NCBI RefSeq assembly: GCF_019175385.1
Contig: NC_083342.1
Coordinates: 115,692,376-115,756,375 of the forward strand
Source of the DNA: Lycium barbarum
Taxonomy: Eukaryota > Streptophyta > Magnoliopsida > Solanales > Solanaceae
Direction: 5' to 3'
DNA length: 64,000 nucleotides
A model generated the notes under the pieces. It was not told the origin of the DNA and searched no databases. It saw only the letters and a list, made by a program, of their open reading frames with translations. A program made the position numbers and the translations under genes. Shown here in pieces: positions 24,125-35,543 of the stretch; position 1 is the stretch's first letter, and each line of letters begins with the position of its first letter.

Positions 24125-27100
24125 GTAAAATTTACTTGGCATAACTTACATTATTACCTATTTATGGAACATAATTAAACTTTACAATAATTATATTTAG
24201 TAGCTAAAATATAAGATATTTACTTCCTATAGCTATCACTTTTTTACCACTCATCTGATAACTTCTCACACCCCTAAATTTAAACCAAAAAAAGCGTCCC
24301 TCTCTCCTATCCCCCTAAATACACGCCATTATGCTCAATATCCCTTAATTTCAAATCAGTTTTACAATAGTTCAACTTCCTTGTTTATCTCTAATTAACT
24401 ACTCATTAATTTCACTCATAATTCAAATCTAATTCCCAAAAAAGGTAAGATTTTATACTGATTTTTACGTTTCACCGTGTATTTAACCTATATTTTCGGT
24501 TTTTTTTTTCGTTACTTCACGAATTTTCAATTCCTAATGTTTTGGATTGATATTTTAATAGTTGTTTTTCATATATATTTTGGCTACATTTTAATTGTAT
24601 TTTGGTTATTATGTTCAATATTACTTATTCTGGTTTCTGTTGACTATATTTCAGATATATTTTTCATATATTTTGACTATATTTAGAAAAAATTCAGAAA
24701 AATTAAAAATAAATAAAAAAGTTGCAGTGAAAACTTTGTTACCTCAATTATTGTCACGCCCCGAACTATGGTCTAGGCGTAACACGACACTCGGTGCCTT
24801 GCTGCATGTGACCGAGCGAATCACATGACTTGCTAAGTCTACATGGGACATGAACTGATGCGGAATATAAAGTAAACATGCATGAATTGTGAAAACATGG
24901 AGTTCAATAATCATAAGTCTGAAAACAGTAAATCAATGGAAATACATGTATATATAACTGCTTGTAACATGGGGAGTGCTATAGTATAACCGACAATATG
25001 ATCTGGTACTTGCGTCCTACCAGCTGAACACTCATATCTTGCCAGGAATATGAGATTTAAGTAATAATAAGCATATAAGGATCCAAACTGCATAATGAAG
25101 GTGTTGTCTCCTTGCTGACAACCCTTATCCTACAGTGGCTACGTAGTTTCAGGCTTTACTGAGCCTTCTCGGTTAACTAAGCAAATCCCAAAAACATGAA
25201 TATGTAAAATAAGTGGCACTTGTTGCCCCTGGTTTTCATGAATATAACTTGTTTGTACATGGATATCATGAATTATAGCTTGCTTGCATGAACTTGTAAA
25301 ACATGTATAGTATTTTCTTAAAAATATCATAATATATCATAAACTAGCATGCATGAACCCATGGAATGAGATATATGAGTTTTTCATAGATTACGGACAG
25401 ATTCTTAATAATCATAAAAAAATATTAAGAACTCAATGATGGAACTATAACAATTCATACATAATATAATCATGGACATAGACCTAGGGTTATCATAAGC
25501 ATGATATAGAAACCCTAGTTTTCGTAGAGAATCATAATTTATGGATTATGAGGCGTGAGGAAGAACAATGATGTTCCCACACGTAGATAGTAACTCCACA
25601 TACCTTAATCGCTCCAAAACTTGAAGAAAAGTCTGAATCTTTGAAGAAGAATTCCAAAAGTTTTGAATTTGGAAACCTTGAGAGGATTTTCACTGATTTT
25701 CGTAGCTACTGTTCGTGGCTCAAATGGTGTTGTTCCAGACCTCCAAATCCAATCTCCACCAATCACATTTTATACTTATGTGTTATGAACACTCTGTTAA
25801 AATTTGGGCTTGATCCAACGGTTAGATTATCGGGAAATACTAAATTAATATGACTGGTCGGAATGAAACTCAACAGAAAAATACTAGAGTTTTCTCCAAC
25901 TTTTTTACAACTCTTGATTTTTCTAGGGTAACGGGATGGATGGATTTATTCTAGTCTTTATAAATGATAAATCTTGTAGAATGAAAAGGTTCTTGATTAA
26001 AATATTTACCTTGGAGGACACCTTAGGAAACTAGATTGCCAAACCAAATTATTGAAGGTTTCTTGATTTTTCTTGATTGCAAGAATGAGTTTCTTGCAAG
26101 ATTGAAGTGTCTAGGTTCTTTAGGTATGGAGATAGAGAGAAAAAGAATAGTCTCTTAGGGTTTAGAATAGTGTTAGGGACGTTTTTACTTCATACAATAA
26201 TAAAATAAGGAGTCCCAATTGGAGTAGGAAAAGGCTAAAAACGTAACCAAAGTCTGAAAATTCTGCTCCGACCAGTGATAGTAAAACAGGCATAACTCTT
26301 AGCACAGAGCTCCGTTTGAGCTCCATAAGATACCGTTGGAAATCTATTCCAAAGGGATACAACTTTCATGTTTTAAACTTTCTCAAATTATCAACTAATC
26401 AAGGAGTTACGGGTGCCCGAAGTAGGCTGGTCAACCACTTTCGTAATACGTACAAACTTTCAATTTTTTTTTGCTAAAACTCTAACGATACGAGTCTAAC
26501 ACGAGTTCAAAGATACGTGGTGTTACAATTATGAACTCCATTATGACTATATTTTGGCTATATTTTAATTGTATTTTGATTATTATGTTCAATATTACTT
26601 ATTCTGGTTTCTGTTGATTATATTTCAGATATATTTTTCATATATTTTGACTATATTTTTCAAAATTTCAGAAAAATAAAAAATATAAAAAAATTGCAGT
26701 GAAAACGTTGTTACCTCAATTATGAACTCAATTTGAATTCGATATTTCAACAAATGAATTCAAATATATATTCGTCGTTTAAAAACGAGCTCTGTTCACT
26801 GGTTTGATATTGTTATTTTTCAAAGTTTTTTGATGAACTAGTTTTTGAACCTTTTTTTTTGGTTAAAAATATGAATGTACTTTTTGAATTCATTTTTTTT
26901 TTTTTAATTTGCTAGCTGTTTGAATGAGATATGAGATCAGATATGGAATGGGAGGATATTTGCGTGAATCAGGGAACATTAAAAACTGATTTTAATTTAA
27001 ATTGGAATAGATTTTGTTTCCATAAATATAACACTTTCAGTTTTCTCAGCGTGTGTATTTCCTTTATATTTATCTTATATTTAAATCGACGTGTCTAGTA

Positions 27101-27198
27101 GCTAAATATAGGTCCTCCAGCTACGAATTGTAAATGTAGAACATGTAGTTATAGGTTGTTAGAAGGAGCTAAAAGGTAGCTGTTTGTGAAAACTTTAC
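24125..27198. mobile_element. Non-autonomous Mutator-like element, copy A, interrupted by an LTR
   Basis: The left end is GTAAAATTTACTTGGCATAA and the right end, reversed, is GTAAAGTTTTCACAAACAGC. Exactly nine T residues flank each side (24116-24124 and 27199-27207), which agrees with a 9-bp target duplication although the sequence is low-complexity. The right 350 bases match the right end of the element at 38674-40231 (CAGCTACGAATT, TTGTTAGAAG, TTGCGTGAATCA). Without the inserted LTR it would be about 1.3 kb. An internal ~0.2-kb block, 24556-24751, is repeated at 26541-26730. No transposase was found. Confidence 0.65.
24752..26527 (+). mobile_element. Solo LTR-like insertion, 1776 bp, TSD ATTAT
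   Basis: It begins TGTCACGCCCCGAAC and ends GTGGTGTTACA, giving TG...CA termini, and is flanked by ATTAT on both sides (24747-24751 and 26528-26532). It has no gag or pol coding sequence. Its first 90 bases align well with the insertion at 51234 (GGCACTCGGTGC-like and GCATGTGACCGAG blocks), so both belong to one family. A solo LTR left by recombination is the simplest reading; a large non-autonomous element is an alternative. Confidence 0.75.
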
Positions 27199-30100
27199 TT
27201 TTTTTTTTCATCCAAAGGATACTTTCAAAACACGTGATTTGAACGTCATACACAATTTATATCACATGAATTTGTACTCAACTGATTCTAATTTCTGCTA
27301 TTTTTTTATTCCCTATTTCCCTTTTCTCACAGATGCATTGTCTCTCTTCGTCGCGTCTCGCGTGCTTTGAACATTCTAATTCATTTTTTTACTTTTTATT
27401 ATTTTTGTTTTCTCCATTTTCCTTTTCCCGCTAAAATATACTCTCCTTCGCTGTCTTACTAATCTCCACTAAAGGAATCCGTTTCATGAAAGTTTGTCTT
27501 CAATTAAAAACATACTCTTCAAAAGCGTGTTATGAACATTATATATGTGAGATATCAAATGAATACATTTTTCTTGGACGGTAATAATTATTTTCATTAA
27601 TGGCATAAAACTAGTACTTAATTTTTTTATACAAGTGAGCGAAAAATCGTGTTTTGGATTTGATTTTTCTTGAATGATAATAATTATTTGCAAATGACAG
27701 AAAAGAGGTATGGAATTTCTTTCATGAAAGCTATTTTTCATCCAAGATGATACTTTCAAAGCACGTGATTTGCATGTGATTTGAACGTCATACACAATCG
27801 ATATCATATGAATTTTTACTCATCTAATTCTAATTTCTGTTATTTTTGTTCTTTCCTGTTTCCCTTATTTCATGGATGCATCACCTCTCTTCGTCGCGTC
27901 TCACGTGTTTTGAACATTCTAATCCAATTTTTACTTCTTATTATCTTTGTTTTTCTCCATTTTCCTTTCCCCGCTAAGTTACTATCTTTCTCAGTTTTAC
28001 TAATCTCCACTAAAGGAATCTGTTTCATGAAAGTTTGTCGTCAATTAAAAAGATACTCTTGAAAAGCGTGTTATGAACACTATATATGTGAGATATCAAA
28101 TGAATTCATTTTTTCTTAGACGATAATAATTATTTTCATTAACGACATAAAACAAGTGCTTAATTTGTTTATACAAGTGAGCGAAAAAACATGTTTTGAA
28201 TTTGATTTTTTCTTGAATGATAACAATTATTTTGCAAATGACAGAAAAGAGGTATGGAATTTCTTTTATGAAAGCAGTTTTTCATCCAAAATGATACTTT
28301 CAAAGCACATGATTTGGTCATACACAATCGATATCACATGAATTTGTACTCATCTAATTCTAATTTCTGATATTTTTACTCTTTCCTATTTCCCTTATCT
28401 CATGGATGCATCACCTCTCTTCGTCGTGTCTCCCGTGTTTTGAACATTCTAATCCATTTTTTATTTTTTATTATCTTTGTTTTTCTCGATTTTCCTTTTC
28501 CCAATAAGTTACTACCTTTCTCAGTTTTACTAATCTCTACTAAAGGAATCCGTTTCATGAAAATTTGTCTTCAATTAAAAAGATACTCTTGAAATGCGTG
28601 TTATGAACACTATGCATGTGAGATATCACATGAATTTATATTTTCTTAGACGGTAATTATTATTTTCATAAACGACATAAAAGCAGAGCTTATTTTGAAC
28701 ATTCTAATACATTTTTTACTTTTTATTATCTTTGTTTTTTTCCATGGCCTGCATCGTAGGATTTTTTTTTCCTCAAGCCTTTCATTTCTCATATTACATC
28801 TCAACTTTCCACCACTTTTGTTTTACAGTAATCTAACTCTATCTCAGAGTTAATGAAACTGTCTTGAATATTTTCAAGGCATATTACATCTCAACTGTCT
28901 AGCTCTCTCATTTGACGATTGAAACGCAAAATTAGCAAAGTGTACAAATATATTTTTGTCCAAAAGCAAAAACAAACACACCACCTATATACTCTCTATG
29001 CTACTATCCTTCTCTTTCTTATTCATCTCCACTAAAAGAAACTGTTTCATGAAAGTTTGTCTTCAATTTTAAAGAAACTCATAAAATGCATGTTATGAAC
29101 ACTATACATTCTATGAGATATCACATGAATTTGTTTTTTCTTAGACTGTAATTATTATTTTCATTGACGACATAAAAGTTGTGCTTAAATTTTCTATACA
29201 AGTGAGCAAAAAATGTGTTTTGAATGTTATCCATGTGACAGTTCACATGTATTTAGTATGTTCTTGAACGTAATAATTATTTCGCAAATGACACAAAAGT
29301 AGGTGTGTAATTTATTTTATAAAAACTATTTTACATCCAAAAGGATACTTCAAAGCACGTGATTTGAACGTCATACACAATTGATATTACATGAATTTGT
29401 AATCATCTAATTCTAATTTTTGCTAATTTTTTTCTTCCCTATTTCCCTTATCTCACGGATGCATCACCTCTCTTCGTTGCGTCTCACTAGTTTTGAACAT
29501 TCTAATCCATTATTACTTTTTATTATCTTTGTTTTTCTCCATTTTCTTTTCCTTTTCCCGCTAAGATACTACCCTTTTTCGTCTTACTAATCTCCACTAT
29601 AGGAATCTGTTTCATGAACGTATACTCTTGAAATGCGTGTTATGAACACTATACATGTGAGATATCACATGAATTTGTTTTTCTTAGACAATAATTATTA
29701 TTTTCATTAACGACATAAAAGTAGAACCTAAATTTTCTATACAAGCGAGCAAAAAAAAACGTGTTTTGAACGTTATGCATGTGATAGTTCACATGTAATT
29801 GGTTTTTTCTTGAACGGAATAATTAATTCGCAAATGACACAAAAGTAGGTGTGGAATTTCTTTTATGAAATATATTTTACATCCAAAAGCATACTTGCAA
29901 AGCACGTGATTTGCACGTAATTTGAACGTCATACACAATATGTCATGTCGATTATACTAAGGCTCTTCCAACCTAAATTATTTACTCATGTTATTATATT
30001 CATCTCAGATTATGTTCATGTTCAGTTTCAGTTCAGTATTACGTTATGACTCCGGTTATCGATTTGGGCTGCCCATTTCCCCGAGCATCACATTACTGTT

Positions 30101-31250
30101 TTGCATTCAGCTGCCTTACGTACGAGTACTATTCCACAGTACTCACATCCCTTTTTCTAAGGTCTTGCAATTCTGTAATATCATCAGTAGATCTAGTAAA
30201 AGACCTATGAAGCTTATGAGGCTCTTTCACCGTCGCCGACATGCAACCAAAAACTCGTATCATTTTCCACTTCTTTCGCTATTACGTTTATTTTTTCCCA
30301 GGCTTTATAACAACTTCATTTATTTTGCTTCTAAGAAATTCACTTCTTTCACTGGCGGCATCTCAGAAGCTCGCTGGTAAATTTTCAATTTACTTTTCGC
30401 CAACATTGATGGAAGGTGTGATGTTTAGGATGAGCATTAAGGGACAGTTTTGATAGCTGGTTAGGATTATGCAGGAGGTACTAGCAATGCAAAGATTAGT
30501 TATGAGAAATTGTATGTATTATTTTATGCAGGGATTAATTATACAGGGTTTAGTTATGCAGGATTTCGTTATTATGTATTGGTTATCCATCTTCTATCCT
30601 GCATAAATAAGTACATAGGTTTCTCATTACTTTTACATATATTAGTTATTAGTTATGTGGGTTCCTAAATTGCAAATCAAATATAACATTAAGTGTGTTG
30701 AATTTTATACGAACACTACTCCCTGTGGAGTGACAACTAAAAGTCAATTGAATCAATATGTACTTTTTATGTATAAAAAGTCAGATACTCTGGAGTGTTT
30801 TTAAGCCCTTTATTTTCCCCCCAAAAATGGCGTTTGCTTAAAAAATATCAAGAAGTGTTTCATCCAACTTATTTTACTTTTCTTGCAAAAATTATCTTTT
30901 CAACTAAACACCAACAAGGATTTTATTTTTAAAAAAACTGAAAAACTTTTATGAATAGTAAATCAAAAACTGAAAATATCTTCATTCTTGTTAATTTTTT
31001 TCTCTGAAACAAAAATATCAAATTGACAAGTGTATCTACTTTGGGTTACAAAAATCAAGAACAAAAAGAGAAAAGCCCAATAACTCTTCATAAGAGATGG
31101 AAAAGAACAATAAATACAGATAGGCTTGGGGAAGTGCCAACTGAAGCTCATGCAAAACACCTCTCTTATTTCACCTCTGTGCAGCTTCCTCAGTACTCAT
31201 TCTTTTCTCTCTCAAACCATACTCATTTCACTTTTTGTTTTTTCTCTTCC

Positions 31251-31298
31251 ATGGCTTATTCACAAAACCGTACACTCACAACTCTTGTCGTTTTCTAG
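31251..31298 (+). pseudogene. Candidate decayed first exon in array spacer, copy 1
   Basis: An ATG preceded by a leader-like CT-rich stretch and a TATA-like AATAAATACAGATA opens a short frame, MAYSQNRTLTTLVVF, that ends at a TAG. The corresponding frame in the next array copy (35480) is open through this position. I do not recognise the protein. Confidence 0.3.
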
Positions 31299-33583
31299 AA
31301 CTTCTTGTATTCAGGTATATATCTTAATCTCTATCTGTTTACCCATGATTTTTGTGTTATCAAGCCAAAATCTTGATATGGATAGGTTTTTATCACATGG
31401 ACTTATACTCATCTAATTTTAATTTCTTCTATTTTTAATCTTCCCTATTTCCCTTTTCCCACGGATGCACTAACTCTCTTCGTCGCGTCTGACGTGTTTG
31501 AAACATTCTAATCCATTTTTTACTTTTTTTATCTTTGTTTTTATCCATTTTCCTTTTCCGCTAAGATACTACCCTTCTCTGTCTTCCTAATCTCCATTAA
31601 GAAATCTGTTTCATGAAAATTTGTCTTCAATTAAAAAGATACTCTTGAAATGCGTGTTATGAACACTATACATTTGAGATATCACATGAATTTATTTTTT
31701 CTTAGAAGGTAATAATTATTTCCATTAACGACATAACAGTAGTGCTTAAATTTTTTATACAAGGGAGCAAAAAAACGTGTTTTGAACGTTATACATGTGA
31801 TAGTTCACATGTATTCGGTTTTTTCTTGAAAGGTAACAATTATTTCACAAATGACATAAAAGTAGGTACGAAATTTCGTTTATGAAAGCTATTTTTCATC
31901 CAAAGGGATACTTTCAAAGCACGTGATTTGCACGTAATATGGATACACAATCTATATCGTCACATGAATTTGTACTAATCTAATTCTAATTTCTGCTATT
32001 TTAGTTCTTCCCTATTTCCCTTTTCTCCCGGATGCACTACCTTTCTTCATCGCATCTCACGTGTTTTGAACATTCTAATCCATTTTTACTTTTTATTATC
32101 TTTGTTTTTCTCCATGGCCTGCATCCTGGGATTTTTTTTTTTTCCAAGCCTTTTATTTCTCATATTACATCTCAACCGTCTACCACTTTTGTATTACAGT
32201 AATCTAACTCTCTCTCAGAGTTAATGAAACTATCTTGAATATATTCAAGGCATATTACATCTCAGCCGTCTAGCTCTCTCATTTGACGATTGAAACGCAA
32301 AATTAGCAAAGTGTACAAATATATTTTTGTCCAAAAACAAAAATAGGCACACCCCATATATACTCTGTATGGTACTATCCTTCTCTTTCTTACTAATCTC
32401 CACTAAAAGAATATGTTTCATGAAAGTTTGTCTTCAATTTTAAAGAAACTCATAAAATGCGTGTTATGAACGCTATAAATTCTATGAGATATCACATGAA
32501 TTTGTTTTTTCTTAGACGGTAATTATTATTTTCATTAACAATTTAAATGTAGTGCTTAAATTTTCTATACAAGCGGAAAAAAAGTGTTTTGAACGTTATA
32601 CATGTGATAGTTCACATGTATTGGTTTTATTTCACATGTATTGGTTTTTTCTTGAACGGTAATAATTATTTTGCAAATGACACAAAAATAGGTGTGTAAT
32701 TTTTTTTATGAAAGCTATATTACATCCAAAAGTATACTTTCAAAGCATGTGATTTGCACGTGATTTGCACGTCATACACAATCGATATTACATGAATTTG
32801 TACTCATCTAATTCTAATTTATGTTATTTTTTTTCTTCCCTATTTCCCCTATCTCATGGATGCATCACCATTCTTCGTCGCGTCTCACGTGTCTTGAACA
32901 TTCTAATCCATTTTTTACTTTTTATTATCTTTGTTTTTCTCCGTTTTCCTTTTCTCGCTAAGCTACTACCTTTCTCAGCCTTACTAATCTCTACTAAAGG
33001 AATCCGGTTCATGCAAATTTTCTTCTATTAAAAAAAAAAAACTCTTGAAATACGTGTTATGAACACTATACATGTAAGATATCACATAAATTTGTTTTTT
33101 CTTTGACGTATTTCTGTTAACGACATAAAGTAGAGCTTAAATTTTCTATACAAGCAAGCAAAAAACGTGTTTTGAACGTTATACATGTGATAGTTCATCA
33201 CATGTATTTGTTTTTTTTTTTAACGGAATAATTATTTCGCCAATGACACAAAAGTAGGTGGGAAATTTCTTTTATTAAAGCTATTTTTCATCCAAAAGGA
33301 TACTTTCAAAGCACGTGATTTGCACATGATTTGAACATCATACGCAATTTGTCATGTCGATTATATTAAGGCTCCCCCAACCTAAATGATTTACTCATGT
33401 TATTATATTCATGTCAGATTATGTCCATGTTTATGTTCAGTATTCTCTTATGACTCATGTTATTGGTTTGGGTTGCCCAATCCCCCGAGCATCCCATTAT
33501 TGTTTTTCATTTAGTTGCTTTACATACAAGTACTATTCCACAATACCCATGTCCGTTTTTCCGAGGTCTTGCAATTCAGTAAT

Positions 33584-33778
33584 GATGACTCAAAAGAAAA
33601 AGAAGTATAGTTAATCTCTTCATGCTCGTTCCAAGCTCGAAGTACCATTTGTACAAATAAGAATCACCTTCATTACATGATTTCTTCTTCATATAGATAG
33701 ATATAGGATCTATGCAGCAATTACTTAGAAGTACATTTTGTGCTACAGCCCTTCCTATCTGATAGAAAAGGATCCCAT
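33584..33778 (-). pseudogene. ycf2: Plastid ycf2 fragment
   Basis: One minus-strand frame reads [16 protein letters not shown], then [34 protein letters not shown], which I recognise as an internal part of Ycf2, the large plastid import-motor protein. Only about 65 codons are present. It is joined at 33778 to psbA sequence. Confidence 0.8.
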
Positions 33779-34046
33779 GACATAGTGATGATACCTAAAG
33801 CGGTAAACCAGATACCTACTACAGGCCAAGCAGCTAGGAAGAAGTGTAACGAACGAGAGTTGTTGAAACTAGCATATTGGAAGATCAATCGGCCAAAATA
33901 ACTATGAGCAGCTATGATATTATAAGTTTCTTCCTTTCGACCATATCTGTAACCTTCATTAGCATATTCATTTTTTGTGGTTTCCCTGATCAAACTAGAG
34001 GTTACCAAGGAACCATGCATAGCACTGAATAGGGAGCCGTCGAATA
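33779..34046 (-). pseudogene. psbA: Plastid psbA fragment (D1 protein of photosystem II)
   Basis: The frame reads [50 protein letters not shown] and [13 protein letters not shown], the C-terminal half of D1. Several replacements relative to the usual conserved plastid protein (for example K and Y where E and S are normal in the TENESANEG stretch) show nuclear drift. Both ends are truncated by joins to other plastid pieces. Confidence 0.92.
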
Positions 34047-34228
34047 TAAATTTGTATCAAATTCGAACTAGTAACTAATCCCAATATGGAAGTACTGAAA
34101 AAACTCATATAAGCAAAAAATCTCAAATAGCCTTGATCATGAGCCATATAAATTATCACTATAAATAAGAACCATAATTCCAACAGTAGTGATTAATATT
34201 GACATAATAGAAGTAAGTGGGTCGGATT
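34047..34228 (-). pseudogene. ndhF: Plastid ndhF fragment
   Basis: The frame contains [20 protein letters not shown] and, after a frame disturbance, [20 protein letters not shown] and [13 protein letters not shown], an internal stretch of NdhF, a subunit of the plastid NADH dehydrogenase-like complex. The frame shift near AATTTATATGGCTCATG confirms that it is not functional. Confidence 0.85.
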
Positions 34229-34293
34229 ACCTACTCTTAACGGGCAAAGCGAGCCCCTTTATTCTGAATTAAAGAATTCAGAATCAATCAAAT

Positions 34294-34365
34294 CTCCCTA
34301 AGTAGGTTTCGAACCTATGACTAATCGGTTAACAACCGACCGCTCTACCACTGAGCTACTGAGGA
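34294..34365 (-). tRNA. trnN-GUU: Plastid-derived tRNA-Asn (GUU), in nuclear plastid insert
   Basis: A 72-base cloverleaf begins TCCTCAGTAGCTCAGTGG and has a TTGTTAA anticodon loop (GUU) and GGTTCGAAACC in the T arm. It matches plastid trnN-GUU. The acceptor stem has a C-A mismatch (3' side CTTAGGGAG). It is probably silent here because it lacks a nuclear expression context. Confidence 0.8.
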
Positions 34366-35479
34366 ACAACAGGAGATTCGATCTCATAGAGTTCAACTCC
34401 CGTTCCCAACCCATGACCAATATAAGCTCGAAGCTTTCGATATTAGTAGATCTAGTAAAGGCCTATGAAGCTTATGAGGCTCTTTCACCGTCGCCAACGT
34501 GCAATCAAAAGCTCATGTCATTTTCCATTTCTTTCGCTAGCACGTTCATTTTTTCCCCAGATTTTATAACAACTTCATTTATTTTGCTTCTAAGAAAATC
34601 ACTTCTTTCACTGCCGGCGTTTCAAAAGTTCGCTGGTAAATCTTAAGTTTACTTTTGTCAACTTTGATGGAACGCGTGATGTTTTGCATGAGCATTAAGG
34701 GGTCGTTTAGATAGCTAGTTAGGATTTTGCAGGTACTAACAGAGATTAGTTACGAGAAAATTATGTATTATTTTATGCAGGGATTAATTATACAGGGTTT
34801 AGTTATACATGATTTAGTAATTATGTATTGATTATCCATCTTCTATCCTGCATAAATAAATACATAGATTTCTCATAACTTTTATATATATTAGTTATGC
34901 GGGTTCTTAAATTACAAATCAAACATTATATTAAGTGTGTTGAATTTTATACGAATGCTACGCCCTGCGGAGTGACAACTGAAAGTAAATTGAATCAATA
35001 TGTATTTTTAAAATATAAAAAGTCAGATACTCTTAAGTGTTTTTAAGCCCTTTATTTTTTCCCCCAAATGTGGCGTTTGCTTAAAAAATCTCAAGAAGTG
35101 TTTCATCCCTTTTTATTTTACTTTTCTTGGAAAAACTATCTTTTCAACTAAACACCAAAAAGGATTTTAAAAACTTTTAAAAATAGTAACTCAAAAAGTG
35201 AAAATACTTTCATTCTTGTTAATTTTTTCTCTGAAACAAAAAATACTAATTTTGACAAATGTATCTACTTTGGATTACGAAAATTAAGAATAAAAAGAAA
35301 AAAGGCCAATAAGTATACATAAGAAATGGAAAAGAACAATAAATACAGATATGCTTGGGGAAGTGATAACTGAAGCTCATGCAAAACACCTCTCGAATTT
35401 CACCTTTGTGCAGCTTCCTCATTACTCATTCTTTTCTCTCTCGAACCATTCTCATTTCACTTTCTGTTTTTTCACTTCC

Positions 35480-35543
35480 ATGGCTTCTTCACAAAACTGT
35501 ACACTCACAGCTTGTGTCATTTTCCCAAACTTCTTGTATCCAG
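35480..35543 (+). other. Candidate first exon in array spacer, copy 2
   Basis: MASSQNCTLTACVIFPNFLYPG is followed by a plausible donor (CCAG|GTATATATC). Upstream are AATAAATACAGATA at about 35338 and a CT-rich leader. The homologous stretch at 31251 has a premature TAG. The array may therefore derive from duplicated promoter/first-exon segments of an unknown gene; no downstream exon was recognised. Confidence 0.25.

Larger units (their letters stand above)
33584..34439 (-). mobile_element. Mosaic plastid-DNA insert (NUPT): ycf2 - psbA - ndhF - trnN pieces
   Basis: The insert interrupts a spacer of the array exactly where the other spacer copy, at about 30178-30192, reads continuously (GTAATATCATCAGTAGATC). 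On the minus strand it contains four plastid fragments joined directly, all in the same orientation: ycf2, psbA, ndhF and the trnN-GUU region. In plastid genomes these lie in the inverted repeat, the large single-copy region and near the IR/small single-copy border, so they were joined before or during insertion. Confidence 0.85.

Noticed and set aside
24477..24828. Hydrophobic frames in the AT-rich part of Mutator-like copy A
   Set aside because: They are F/I/Y-rich translations of TATATTTTGG-type repeats, and one runs into the LTR insertion.
33721..34020. psbA as a functional photosystem gene
   Set aside because: Only a truncated, substituted fragment is present, fused to ycf2 and ndhF pieces inside a nuclear repeat.
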